From Neckera pumila (Eukaryota > Streptophyta > Bryopsida > Hypnales > Neckeraceae), in contig OZ018409.1 of assembly GCA_963969595.1 (NCBI GenBank), positions 18,260,975-18,324,974 on the forward strand: a stretch of DNA of 64,000 nt. The letters run 5' to 3'. The notes below the pieces were generated by a model. It ran no database searches. It saw only the letters and a program-made list of their open reading frames with translations, and was not told the origin of the DNA. Both the position numbers and the translations under genes were made by a program. Position 1 is the stretch's first letter. Each line of letters opens with the position of its first letter. This document shows, in pieces, positions 43,732 through 54,717 of the stretch.

Positions 43732-45057
43732 TCATCGGTTTAATTGTTTCGTTGTTAGGAAGTGTTCCAAGTTTTTATGGTCTGAAATCACTCGAATTAT
43801 GTGTAGTGAACCTTCTAGATAGACTCGCCATTCTTGAAAAGCAAGTACAATACTAAGCAATTCTTTGTCATATATGTCGTAGTTCTTCTCTGCCGGTTGC
43901 ATTTTGGAGCTCCGATAGGCACATGGGTGTAGATGCCCATCCTTTGCACGTTGTGATAAAATAGCTCCTGTAGCACTATCTGAGGCATCTGTTTCGACGA
44001 CAAAAGGGAGTTGAAAATTAGGGTGAATTAATATCGGGGCCTTAGTAAACCGAGATCTTAACTCTTTAAATGCTTCATCTGTTGAAGAAGACCATTCAAA
44101 CCGTTGATCTTTTCGTGTTAATGAAGTAAGAGGCATAGTAATTCTAGAATAAGCATGGATGAAGCACCGGTAAAAATTAGCAAACCCAAGGAAAGATTGA
44201 ACCTCTTTCACGGATTTTGGAATGGGCCATTCCTGGATGGCTTGCACCTTGTCATTACACATTTCCAATCCTTTTTCCGAAACCATCATGCCCAAGAATT
44301 CCACGCGACTTTGATGAAACTGGCACTTGGAAATTTTAGCATAAAGACGATGATGCAGCAACCATTGAAGTACTTCTCGCACAATTGCCCTGTGTTCTTC
44401 TAATGTTTTTGAGAATATGAGAATATCATCCAAATAAATTACAACGGAAATATCTAATAGGTCATAAAAAATAGCTTGCATGTGGGCTTGGAATTGAGCA
44501 GGGGCATTGGTTAACCCGAATGGCATGACCAAGTACTCAAATAATCCGTCACGAGTTTTAAACGCCGTTTTAAATTCATGGCCTTTTGCCATTCTCACTC
44601 GATGATAAGCTTGTCTTATATCAAGCTTTGTAAAAAATTTGGCTCCAGCCAACCGATCAGTTAAGTCAGGGATTAGTGGAAGAGGGTACCGATTCCTTAT
44701 CGTGACTTTGTTTAAGTTCCGATAGTCCACACAAACACGGATGGATCCGTCTTTTTTACGTGCAAATACAATAGGGGCCGAAACTGGAGACTTGGATCGG
44801 CGAATCCACCCTTTGCCTAGATTTTCTTCAAGGTATCGTCGGAGTTCCTCGAGTTCCACGGGGGACATAGGCCGCAATCTTGTGTTACGGGGCTCCTGTC
44901 CCTCTTTGAACTCCACCTTCATATCCGATCCACTGTGATTGGGCAAGTCATTAGAGGCTTCTTCGCTAAACACCTCTTGTAAGTCTTGGTATTCTTTTGG
45001 GATTTGGGAATCTAATTCCCCCGTAATATTATTTTTTTCCAATTCGGACACCTCCAA
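43732..45057 (-). pseudogene. Gypsy reverse transcriptase and RNase H
   Basis: The frame carries the seven RT blocks, including VCVDYRNLNKVTIRNRYPLP, TKLDIRQAYHRVRM, LVMPFGLTNAPAQF and the catalytic VVIYLDDILIFS. RNase H starts at VVETDASDSATGAILSQ. The frame can be read upstream of the first Met, through LSAKEADLFILEV, without a stop. It ends at LNR followed by TGA, where relatives read LNRRQARW. Confidence 0.92.
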
Positions 45058-45067
45058 AATAAATAAA

Positions 45068-45877
45068 TCAGCTTCCTTTGCTGAGAGATGAAATGCCGAG
45101 GCCGATACAAAAGAATGGCTTGGAATGGCTATGCCGGCCTGCCCACTGCGCCGGCCTGCCGCAGCGCCTGGCGGGCTGGCCGGGGCTCCTGCGCCGGCAC
45201 AGGCTGCCGGCGTGTAGGGCCCGATACATGGACAATTTTGGTCTTTTTTCTAAATTTTCTTTAATGCAATGATTTCGACAATAATCTGAGTCGAAAATCA
45301 CCTGATGTTGCGACCAACAAATGGTGGGGTCATGACAAGTAAGCCAAGGCGTCCCCAAAATACAATGATAGCGACCCGTGTTTGTGAGATTTGCCACAAG
45401 CATTTCTCGGCGACTTCCCACTTCCAATTCGAACGTTGCCTCATGGGTGATGAGTCCCGAGTTAATTACCCTCCCGTCTATAACTCGAACTTCTCGTGGA
45501 GTCCTCTTAGATTGTATTTGTGTTCCACAATTTTGAGCAAAATCTTGATGCATAAAGATGCCAGTAGCACCCGAATCAATTAAAGTTGTTGTCAGAATCG
45601 AATTGACACGAGCATCCATAGTCAAATGTGCTCCCGGCTCCGTAGTGGCACGTAAATAGTGTGGCAATACAATCTCATCGGATTGTTGTAATTGTTGAAG
45701 TGTAGATTCATCGACCAAATCTCCTTTCGAGATTGTGCTTGCCGCCGTCTGATGTGTACCCGGGTACCGAATAAAAGGCTTCAGTCCCGGGCTTGGCCTT
45801 TTCCCGGCCCGGTTGATCCTCCTTCTTCTTCCCCAATCACGGCAAGGGAGTAGGATTTGGAAGGATTGGTGGGGCAC
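45068..45877 (-). pseudogene. Gypsy aspartic protease region, out of frame with gag and RT
   Basis: Contains the protease active site LIDSGATGIFMH and the later HCILGTPWL flap region. This frame overlaps gag (ending 45781) and RT (continuing upstream of 45057) but lies in a different phase from both, so one shift precedes and one follows the protease. The C-terminal 45 codons run through a strongly GC-rich tract (about 45125-45215) with Arg/Gly/Pro/Ala-rich translations in all phases, unlike the rest of the element. Confidence 0.85.
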
Positions 45878-46842
45878 TTAGCCCGCACATGCCCTTGCAA
45901 ACCGCAACCCCAACACCTCCCTTGTTTCTGGTATTCCATACGATCAGCTGCAGTCTTTGCTAGAGCCGTCGATGTAGACGTGGCATCAATCTCCATTGGT
46001 ACTGGGCCAGAATTCCCTAAATTGGGTTGAACTCGACTTGATTGATCTTTTGACTGCAAAATGGGGAACGGCGTACGTCGATTCTGTTGCCGTGACCATA
46101 AGCGCTCATCGATCCGGGAGGCCATGGACATCCACTCTTGCAATTGGCGAGGTTGATTTTTTGCAATAGCTATAGAATCAAGAATTTCTTCTTTTAATCC
46201 TCCACGAAATCTTGCTACCAAACTTGGCTCGTTCCAATCAACTTGTGCGGCATATTCGTTAAACGTGGAAATATAAGCCGCAACCGATCCCGTTTGTCGA
46301 ATTTTTCCGAGCCGATCCTCTGCTGTGCCCTTACGATCAATCTCTCCATACACGGCAATAACCGCTTCTCGAAATGCATTATAATCCACCAATAATTTGT
46401 GAGGTTGTCCTTCGTCCAATGCTAGAAGAATTGGCATCGCCCAATTCTGTGCTGCACCGCTCATATAGGACAAAGCATATGCAACTTTATCTTCATCACA
46501 TCGATATGCTTGTGGCTTACCTCGGAACACTAAACGAAGTTGGGCGAACCATTTGTACACCTCCCCACCTTTCTTTCCAAAAAATTTATCCGGTGTTGCA
46601 ACTTTAGAGTCTCGTCCCTCGAAGTCTTCACCATCACGTCCTTCCGACCTCGACCGCGTAGGATTAGATGTAGATATGTGATCAAGTCAGCTTACCGCAT
46701 GCTCCGAAATTTGTTGGACAATATGAGGAATGGCAGTTTCAAATATGACTTGCACCTGTTGTTGGATGAAATTCACCCATTCTGACCTAAGTCCTTCTGG
46801 CACAGGCTGTGCCACCTCCTCGTTGGGCCTCTCTTGAGACAT
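45781..46842 (-). pseudogene. Gypsy gag with CCHC zinc knuckle, one internal TGA
   Basis: The likely start is MSQERPNEEVAQPVPEG at 46842. After 51 codons a TGA (46687-46689) interrupts the frame, which then continues in phase through WFAQLRLVFRGKP, the capsid-like QDxx/ARFRGGLKEEI region and the zinc knuckle CWGCGLQGHVRAKC near the C-terminus. It overlaps the protease frame by about 95 bases in another phase. Confidence 0.85.
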
Positions 46843-46972
46843 AACTTAAACCCAAACAGTGGTCTCCACAAATTGCAACCACTTCCTCAAATTGATTGGC
46901 CTACCATTGTCAGTCATGTTCAATCAAACTCCTTCCTCCATGGAAGCAGGGGCAATCAATGACTTGACATAA

Positions 46973-47385
46973 TGTTAGGACTCGGATTCCAAAACAAGTA
47001 TTCTGCTAATGCTTCCGAACGGATTTCAAATCCGATTGCTACTTTCCAATTCAACCATCCCGAATTCATCTCTTCCTCAATATAACCTAAACTAAGAAAG
47101 AATGATAATATAGGCGCGGTCAATCATGATATGTCATCACACAATAACACGCTCTTCCATTAAAGACAAGCATAGACTTAACACGAAGAGACATTGAAAC
47201 GAAGCACTCATCACTAGAAATCCTTCTTATATTAACGTATGTCAAGTGAAGGACATTGCTCCCTCACCGAGCTTAAGTTCAAGCTTTGATCGACTAACCG
47301 TAAATAACCGTCTTGTCTTCTACTAGTAAGCTCCGCTTCCCCTTCATCATGGGACCTTGTCCCTTGGAACGACGTAGTCGTGACA
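46973..47385 (-). repeat. 5' LTR of the Gypsy element (413 bp)
   Basis: Starts TGTTAGGACTCGG and ends GTCGTGACA on the + strand, directly followed by the GACAA duplication. Only three substitutions (all C/T transitions) and a one-base length difference separate it from the left LTR, which indicates recent insertion. Confidence 0.92.
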
Positions 47386-48202
47386 GACAAGGAATGTTTT
47401 CATGTGCACTAAATTTCATGACATTTGGAAATATGAATCAAAAGTCATGGCCTAATATTATTGTTTTTTATACATGGATAGTCTTGGCACATAAAAAAAA
47501 TCAATTTTTTCAAAAACAAAAATTTGAAAATTGGTTTTCTAGAGTTATATATATGTGGAAAGCCTTGAATCATTCCAATTTGATCAATGAGTCAAAAGTT
47601 ATGAGTTTTTTTTTGTTTGCGAGCAATTATGGATTCTCTACTCTAAAATAAACTTTGAAGTCCTTTATCTTACTCAATTTTCAATATTTTTTGAAAAAAA
47701 TAAAATCATAGGATGTAGATTGTTTATTACAACATTGCAACCATTGAGATTGGAATTTTTCAGTTCCATAATTAAATTCTTAACAATTTAGTATTTTAAA
47801 TCATTCTCTTCTACTATCTACTTACTATTCTTTTCCTATATCTTATACAATTCCAAATGATGTGAAATTTTTCAAGCATGTGGCCAACTTGTCTAGGGAA
47901 AAAAATACAAAGAAGCACCACCATTTTGGACAGTTTTTCATAGAAAAAGTGAGCTTGTGAAGTGTAGCTGCCCTATTTTTTGTAGGGCCAAATAAATGAT
48001 TTCAGTGAATTTGAAAGCTTATATCTTGCAATCCTTGCGGTGGAAATTCCTGAAATTTCTACTACATATTTTCAAGTCAGAATACTACAAGACCATATGG
48101 TTACATGTGTCAAAAAAAATTCAAAATTTTAGTACTTGTACTGAAAAGGACAATTTTCAAGCATTTTTGGTGAAAACATAGTCATGGAACTTTAGGGGTT
48201 AA

Positions 48203-48644
48203 CTTAGAGGTGATCTCATTCCAAAAATTTCTATGAAAAATAAACAATTTTTAGCCCTTAGAACATTATCAAAGATGGCAGCAATGAAATTCTTTTCCCT
48301 TGAATGCAAAAATGCCATTTTCACTTAGACCCTACTATACATCTCAAATTTCCAAATGTACTCTATTGATATATAGTGATGACAAAGGGCCATCACATGA
48401 CACAAATAGGGTCTTTTCCCTTCCATATAATTGCTCAAAACTTACTGTGCAAAAGAGGACAGTATTACACAACTGGTTCAAAGCAACCCACTCAATCCTT
48501 CGACGGGAGAAAATTGAAGGAAGCCTTTGTTGGACTGTATGGAAAGCTGAGGCGGAGAAGGGATGGAATGGAACTAGAGAAGCTTTAGGGCACGAGAATT
48601 GAAGTGCACTCGCACCTTCCATTGTGATAAGATCCATTGGTCAT
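48203..48644. other. Spacer between two TTAA elements
   Basis: About 440 bp. The frames at 48300-48637 overlap on opposite strands with no recognisable product, and no paired repeat ends were found. Confidence 0.35.
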
Positions 48645-48648
48645 TTAA

Positions 48649-49578
48649 CCCCTAAAGTCCCATTGTCTCCTCGGAGGACAAATCAGATTTTGGGCAGGTT
48701 TCTATGACCTTGAATTTTTATGAATTTTTTTGAAACTTTATCATAAGATAGAAAAAATTGATTAGCTATGCGAGAGTATAATTTTTATTTCAATTGGTGA
48801 GCGAGAGCAAAAGATATACCACAAAAAGCCTAGAACTGAACTCTACGGGCAGTACAAAAAAATTGCAAAAAGTCAAAATTAGTTAAAACAAATTTTTTTC
48901 CCTAAAACATTATGTTTTTGTCTACATGTGAAGCTTTGATTCATTCTATTTGGACAGATCATGAGAAAGTTATGGACAATCTTGATTTTGGGGCAAATAG
49001 AGCATTTTCTTGGAAAAATAACTTGTAGGATTCATTTTTGAATGCAATTTTCACGATTTTTCAAAAAACATTGTTTGACAAAGTTGTGTTTGTTTGCTAA
49101 AACAATCTCACCATTGGAATTATTGTGTTTTAGTCCCATCTTAGAGCTATTAACGATTTAGTGTTTTTTACAATCTTAGACCTACTTCTGTTTATCAATT
49201 TTTAAAAGAATGAAAATCAAGTGTGATTTTTTTGAAATTTTTATTCTAGACTTTCAACTCAATTCATCAATATAAGAAATTTTAAATTCAAAGTTTGTGA
49301 TGCAAAATTTTTCCACAAATGGCGGTCAAAGTCATCTGAAATTGCTGGCCAGTGTTCAAAAAAGTTTCTTTTTCAACTTTGAATGCTAATATCTTCCAAC
49401 CTATACGGTCAAACTTCATGAAATTTTTACCACATGATCTCAGACAAGTGAAGTATAAGATCCTGTGGTTGGATTCTAAAAAGATAAAAAATAAAAAAAA
49501 GTTTCTTGGATGAATGAAGCAAAAATGGTAGTTTTGAGTGTTTTTTGACAAAAAAAAATGGCCTTGGGATTTTAAGGG
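48649..49578. mobile_element. TTAA-bounded element (piggyBac-like MITE, group B, 930 bp)
   Basis: Flanked by TTAA at 48645-48648 and 49579-49582. The left end is CCCCTAAAGTCCCATTG and the right end CCTTGGGATTTTAAGGG, so the terminal repeat is decayed. The interior aligns throughout with 21751-22672, including the TCCTCGGAGGACAA palindrome. No transposase frame is present. Confidence 0.78.
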
Positions 49579-49582
49579 TTAA

Positions 49583-49852
49583 TAAAGTAACTACACTTAA
49601 TTTCAACTCCTTTCTAAAATTGATCCCAAGAGATTCTTGCCTAAAATATACTCCCACTATTCATGAGAATCTAGAATTGATTTTAGAAACACCTATTTTC
49701 AACATTTTGAATATTCATAGTGGATTCATATGGTGTCCAAAAAATGCATTCTAAAAAAAATCCAAAATTCCCTTTTGACTAGCAACACAACCCCACAAAA
49801 AAAATTCATTATGATAGTGGGAACCATGCTGAATTGCTTATTTGGTCGATTT
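49583..49852. repeat. Dispersed repeat E, copy 2 (inverse of 24372-24645)
   Basis: Begins beside the TTAA end of the group B element and matches 24372-24645 in reverse. Shared blocks include GTAACTACAC, AGATTCTTGCCTAAAATATAC, ATGGTGTCC and AACCATGCTGAA. It is non-coding. Confidence 0.5.
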
Positions 49853-50049
49853 TACCTTAATAAGCACTGGAGTACGGTATGATAAGTTATTACTCTAGTA
49901 CAGTAGACTAGTATCGTATACCGGTATTGAGCATCACTGCTCCTATTTTATTGTTAAAACATTACACAAGGCTTGCCTGCTTGGCTGCTGAAAAAAGATG
50001 GTCCGAGCAGCCAATGGTGCCTGTGCACAAAAATTGCCAGTAATAATAA

Positions 50050-50188
50050 GGGCCTCTTCACACTATGGCCGTCCAAGTCGAGAGTCCGTCGTTTCCACCA
50101 ATCATATTGCAGGGTCTGTCGGTTCCACCAATCATATTGTACAGTCCCACGGCCTCTCGACTTGGACGGCCATAGTGTGAAGAGGCCC
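50050..50188. mobile_element. PIF/Harbinger-like MITE, copy 2 (139 bp)
   Basis: Same perfect ends as 25052-25231 (GGGCCTCTTCACACTATGG and its reverse complement), flanked by TAA at 50047-50049 and 50189-50191. The interior is in the opposite orientation and has two rather than three copies of the about 30-base ATATGATTGGTGGAA unit. Confidence 0.8.
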
Positions 50189-50191
50189 TAA

Positions 50192-50672
50192 GTACTTGAG
50201 AACACAGCAGTGCAGGCGCATTCTGCATGGGAGCAAGTCAAAGGCAAGCTCTTGTGCGAGCTCCCGTGCAGAATGCATCGACACATTCTCGTACGTTACG
50301 AGTTGAGGGAATACAATGGGAACACCAGAATTGGTCAAACCTACCAATTAGGTGGCAAAATTGTCCACACTCCCCTTGCAGTACATTCTAGATAGATAAA
50401 AACTCCGGTCTTCCAAGAACGTCGCTGTGAATAAAGTGTTTGTTCGTAATGACAATGAGCCAATGTCCAGTGGATCAAAGGTCATTGATGCCAGTACATT
50501 CTACTTTCCAACTATGCCTTGAAATGGGCCAAATCAGCCACTGAGGCTCTTAATGTTAACTGGCTCTTTAGCACAGGAGTTGTGTTTTTTTCTAAAGGCC
50601 ATTTAATGCCCAATTATCTCAAAAAAAGTAGGCAGCTTTAAGCCTATGAAAAAAAAAAGTGGATAAAATTGT
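50192..50672. other. Spacer with a GCAAGCTC palindromic segment
   Basis: Near 50210-50275 GCATTCTGCATGGGAGC pairs imperfectly with GCTCCCGTGCAGAATGC, forming a short foldback. No gene was seen. Confidence 0.45.
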
Positions 50673-50676
50673 TTAA

Positions 50677-51587
50677 CCCCTAAAGTACCAAACATGCTTT
50701 TTTGAGAACATAGCATTTTGAGCAGCTCACTTTGAGCGGAGTTTTTATTTTCTTTCTTTGAAATTTTCACACAACATTTTCCCAAGGAGTAACTTTAAGG
50801 CCCAAACATTTTCATAACTTTTGACTGCATGGTTAAAAAGTTATTGTATGATATGTGATTTTCAATGCTTGGCGGGTAGCTCAAAAAATTCTTAAAAAAT
50901 CACTTTTTAGAAATATAAAAAATTGAAATTGGTTTTCTAAATTTATATATACATGGAAAACTTTGAATCATTCCATTTTGATTAATGAGATGAAAATTAT
51001 GAGGAGTTTTAGTTTGCGGGTAGTTATGGAATCTTTACTCTAAAATAAACTTTGAAGTCCTTTATTTAACTCAATTTTCAATATTTTTGAAAAAAATAAA
51101 AAACATTGGGTGTGGATTGTTTATTACAAAATTACAACCACTGGAATTGGCATTTTTCAATTCTATAATTAAATTCTTAACAATTTAGTGTATTTGATCA
51201 TTCTCTAGTTCTTTCTACTTCGTATTTTTTTCCTATATGTTATACAATTCCAATTGATCTGAAATTTTTCAAGCACATAGCTAACTTGACTTCAAAAATG
51301 ATCACCATTTTGGACATTTTTCCTACAAATGTGACCTTGTAAAGTGCAGCTGTCCAATTTTTTGTTGGGACAAAAAAAGGATTTTTCTCAATTCAAATAC
51401 TAATATCTTGCAATATGCACAATGGAGAATTCTAAAATTTTTTCCACATCTTTTCAAACTAGCGCTCTACAAAATCTTACGGTTATATGTGTCCAAAAAT
51501 GTTTTTTTTCTAAAATTTGGTACTTGTATTAGAAATGGCAGTTATGGAGCATTTTTGGTGAAAACATAGTCAAAAACTTTTTAGGGG
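50677..51587. mobile_element. TTAA-bounded element (piggyBac-like MITE, group A, 911 bp)
   Basis: Flanked by TTAA at 50673-50676 and 51588-51591. The left end is CCCCTAAAGTACCAAACATGC and the right end ACTTTTTAGGGG. The interior matches the other group A copies (for example TTTGAATCATTCCATTTTGA and GAAAACATAGTCA). It encodes nothing recognisable. Confidence 0.8.
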
Positions 51588-51591
51588 TTAA

Positions 51592-51843
51592 AAATGCTAG
51601 ACTGTAATCATGGTCCTACACACTTTTGCGACAATGTTTCCTAAATCTCATTTCATCCGCCGTATAAAACCAACAAATACAAAAAATTGCATACTCAAAA
51701 ATTGTCCACTTTCAGTTTCCCCCCAAATGAAGGAGCCACAATATATAGAATCTTCTTGCCAAAGAAGGCCACATATGGTAACCATTGGTCCAAAAATAAA
51801 TAAATAAATAAATAAATAGAATTGCATTGGCGGTTATGATTAG
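51592..51843. repeat. Spacer with an (AAAT)n microsatellite
   Basis: An AAATA/AAAT array of about six units occupies roughly 51794-51819. Nothing else was recognised. Confidence 0.6.
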
Positions 51844-52131
51844 GGCATCTTTTTTCATTTTTTATGAAGTGCCAAAGTGGCGATATAAAATGTTACAATG
51901 GGGCTCTAAATTTTAACATTCATCCATATATTGGATAGAAAATATCACATTTGCACATTTGAAAAAATCCATAACTCTATTTTCATCCACAATTTGACAA
52001 TTTTATCCAAGATTTTCTTTTAATTTGAAGTTTTTTGACAAAAACTTCACGGTTTATTGTCATTTTTTAGTCAAATTATTTTGTTTTAGTGCAATTTGGC
52101 ACTAAAAAGACCCCCAAAAGAAAGCCCTGGT
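51844..52131. repeat. Dispersed AT-rich element, copy 2 (inverse of 17186-17470)
   Basis: Starts GGGCATCTTTTTTCATTTTT and ends AAGACCCCCAAAAGAAAGCCC, so the two ends are weak inverted repeats, each with a GTGCCA-type block just inside. It is homologous in reverse to 17186-17470. Confidence 0.5.
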
Positions 52132-52200
52132 TATAGTTGCCTTGGATATCCATACCTTAAATTTGGCTGGTTGTTTGTTTGTTTTGTTTTGTTTTGTTAT

Positions 52201-52527
52201 GTTGAGATCTCCCGGCCCGTGCGTCCCCCGGGTGTGTGTTTGGTATTGTCAGAAAGCCCTCGGCAAGGAGGGGTGCACGGGCTTTGTTTCGTGGCGTTTG
52301 GAGCTAGGGTGCCAAAGTTATTGAATTTCAAAATATTTATGGGTCAAAATTAGAAAATTACTTTTAATTTGATTTTGGTCGCATTCTTGGTACTGATGGA
52401 AAGCTCTTGACGAGAAGGGGTGGACGGACTTTGTTTTGTAGCATTTGGAATGACGGTGTGAAAGATATTGAATTTCAAAGTTTTTATTATGATTTTGGCT
52501 GTGGCAACGGCACAGGGCACACTAAGT
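52201..52527. repeat. Dispersed repeat F, copy 2 (uninterrupted)
   Basis: Matches 25784-26451 but lacks its 295-bp insert, so it shows the pre-insertion state. Two related GGAAAGC.CT.G.C.AGGAGGGGTG.ACGG units lie within it. No sustained reading frame. Confidence 0.6.
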
Positions 52528-52689
52528 TCCCTTTTACAGAGGTCAGCCAGCTCTCTTGTCCATTGCAGTACCTTTATTTGTGCTGCACTGGCTGCCATTC
52601 TTTGCCACATCAGTTGGCTGGAGGATATTTTACAGATATTTTGGGAAATTCAGACTCCTGCATGGAGTCTATTCAAGTAAAGTCCAGGG

Positions 52690-53026
52690 TAAATTAGGAG
52701 GTCCTGAACTGAAACCGCATATTAATTTTTACAATGCAATGGGTTTTCCAGTTGTTAAAAAGAAAAAAAGAAAAAAAAACATTTAACTGCTGGGAATGAA
52801 TTTGGGGAGGTTAGACTTCTTGAAATATGTTCACAGTAAATTTTTCTTAGAAGACAAACGGAATTGGCATCCAACGCAAGCCGTTTCATATTTTTTGGAA
52901 TTTCATGGAATTAGTTATGAAATTTTGAAGTTGAAATGTAGTGGTCACTCTTAGAGATTGAAATGTACACTATTTGAGAAGGTGGTCACTCTTAGAGATT
53001 GAGCACTTTATGAATCTCCTACCTTA
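52690..53026. repeat. TAAGGTAGGAGG-family element, another short copy
   Basis: The left end is AAATTAGGAGGTCC and the right end GAATCTCCTACCTTA. It shares TTTCATATTTTTTGGAAT, ATGGAATTAGTTATGAAATT and a locally duplicated core (GGTCACTCTTAGAGATTGA occurs twice, near 52944 and 52985). Confidence 0.55.
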
Positions 53027-54389
53027 GCAAACGCTAAACAACCAAGGATAAACCACATGATCTGGTCATAGTATCAGTGATTTTTTTCCCATTATTTTTA
53101 GGTAGTTCACAAAGCAATGTACAGTGGAGTGGTGAAGCTTTTTACCTCCATTGCCATGGATGAAACATGTGAACGTGGATGAAAATACATATATTCATTC
53201 CAAAGTGAACAAAGTCATCCATTATAGAGATATAGTTAGAAGCATAATTTAATGATGAATATCAAATAATAGTTGTAAAATATGACCTATACATCATATC
53301 CATACAATTAAATCAACAATTGCACTTACCAAATTTTTCAATAAAAATTTGTATCCCAAAACTAAAATAATTTTGAAATTTGATTATAGATTGAATATTT
53401 GTAATTTTCACAAGATTTGTTTTCTTTGAATTCAAAATGTCACATTCTATTCATGGTGACTTTTTAAGGTTTTTAAATGATTTATTTATAGAAATTATTT
53501 TTGAAGTGTCATTTTTTGAACTATAAAAGTTAATTTTCATAACATTGTTTTACCAATGAATGCAATATGGCCCCCTCTTGTATTTTTGAAAAAGGGTCCC
53601 TACAATGGACCCAAAATATATTTTATAATTTTTCTGTAAGAAATCTACACAATAGACCCACTCAAATTCTTGAATCTTTAACTAAACTTCTCTTGAGATA
53701 TCTATGAAAGAAGAATTATTTCTTTCAATATTTCTATAATGTAAGGTTAAGTGCTAGGTATGTAATATTATATTTAAGGTTAGACGTACTATTCATCTTG
53801 AATCATAGTTGTGTATAGGAAAGTTGTGAAAATCTACCTTGTACAAATGTAAAAGAACTAACACAAGGATTTGCAAACATTTAGATGGATGGAAAAAACA
53901 AAGATTTTGCGTACTTGGAACATGCTTCTATTCATCCGTTGTTCAAAATTTCAAAATTTGGTCTTTTAGAAGTTAAAAGAAAAAGGCTTATAATTACAAC
54001 TTAAAACATTTAGATTAGTTTCTATTATTAAATTTTATAATTGCTATAAAAACTTTATTAGCAATTTGGAAAGATTACAAAACAAGATTTGTAGTAAAAT
54101 TTTTGGACCATATAAGTTAATTGTTGATTTTGCAAAGTACATGAATAGATTTCTAAAACCCTGCTCATTTTGAAGTGGTCTTAACCTTTCTAAAAAATTA
54201 TGAGACCTTAAAACTCATATACATATTCAGCTAGTATTGTATATGACAATCCATTATATTTTACATCTTGAATTGAGTATCTACTTAATTTCTGAATTAT
54301 TTAGAGCATGCTTTTTGAATAGACCCTTGAAAATGGACATGGATCACATATCTACCTTTATCTACCCTTAGTGCAATTGCTTTAACAGT
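53027..54389. other. AT-rich spacer, no gene seen
   Basis: About 1.4 kb with dense stops in all frames and no paired element ends. Confidence 0.4.
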
Positions 54390-54717
54390 TAAGGTAGGAG
54401 GTTCTAGAAGCGCTCAAGCTCTAAAATTGCCCACCTCTTCAAATGTACATTATTTGTACATGTTGCTTTTTTTGTTGTACCAGCAATGTGCAAAATAGTA
54501 TACATTTGAGGAGGTGGGCGACTTTAGAGCCCTATGCCATTTCAACTTCAAAAATTCATAACTAATTCTATAAAGCTCCAAAAAACATCAAACAACTTGG
54601 GCTAGATGCCAATTCCACTTGTCTTTCAAGGAAAATTTACTGAAAAATATTTCAAGAATTTTCACCATCCCAAATTCAGTTTTGGCTCTTACATGGGCGC
54701 TTTATGGACCTCCTAAA
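54390..54717. repeat. TAAGGTAGGAGG-family element, reverse-oriented copy
   Basis: The left end is TAAGGTAGGAGGTTCTAGAAG and the right end TATGGACCTCCTAAA. The core (54416-54530) is itself a short foldback: GCTCTAAAATTGCCCACCTC pairs with GAGGTGGGCGACTTTAGAGC. The remainder matches 23102-23421 in reverse. Confidence 0.6.

Larger units (their letters stand above)
41612..47385 (-). mobile_element. Complete Ty3/Gypsy chromovirus-type LTR retrotransposon (5774 bp)
   Basis: Two LTRs of 413-414 bp bound the element, and the flanks carry the perfect 5-bp duplication GACAA (41607-41611 and 47386-47390). On the minus strand the order is gag, aspartic protease, reverse transcriptase, RNase H, integrase and chromodomain, the Ty3/Gypsy chromovirus order. 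A polypurine tract (AAAAGAGGGGGGTAA) sits just before the 3' LTR at 42026-42040. No familiar initiator-Met primer-binding site follows the 5' LTR. The reading frame is broken by TGA codons and two frame changes, so the copy is not autonomous as read. It interrupts a group A TTAA element. Confidence 0.95.
40949..48198. mobile_element. TTAA-bounded group A element, split by two later insertions
   Basis: The body of a group A copy is present as 41507-41611 and 47386-48198. It starts AAGGACCAACATGC and ends AACTTTAGGGG before TTAA at 48199-48202. A 5.8-kb LTR retrotransposon (41612-47385) interrupts it with duplication of GACAA. A second TTAA element (40956-41505) sits in its left terminal repeat. 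If that is removed, the left end would read TTAA-TTC-TTAAAGGACC, a decayed form of TTAA-CCCCTAAAGGACC. That reconstruction of the left end is inference. Confidence 0.65.

Noticed and set aside
46687..46700. GGTAAGC beside the gag TGA as a splice donor removing the stop
   Set aside because: Plant Gypsy gag genes are not normally spliced here, and no convincing acceptor follows in phase; mutation is the simpler explanation.
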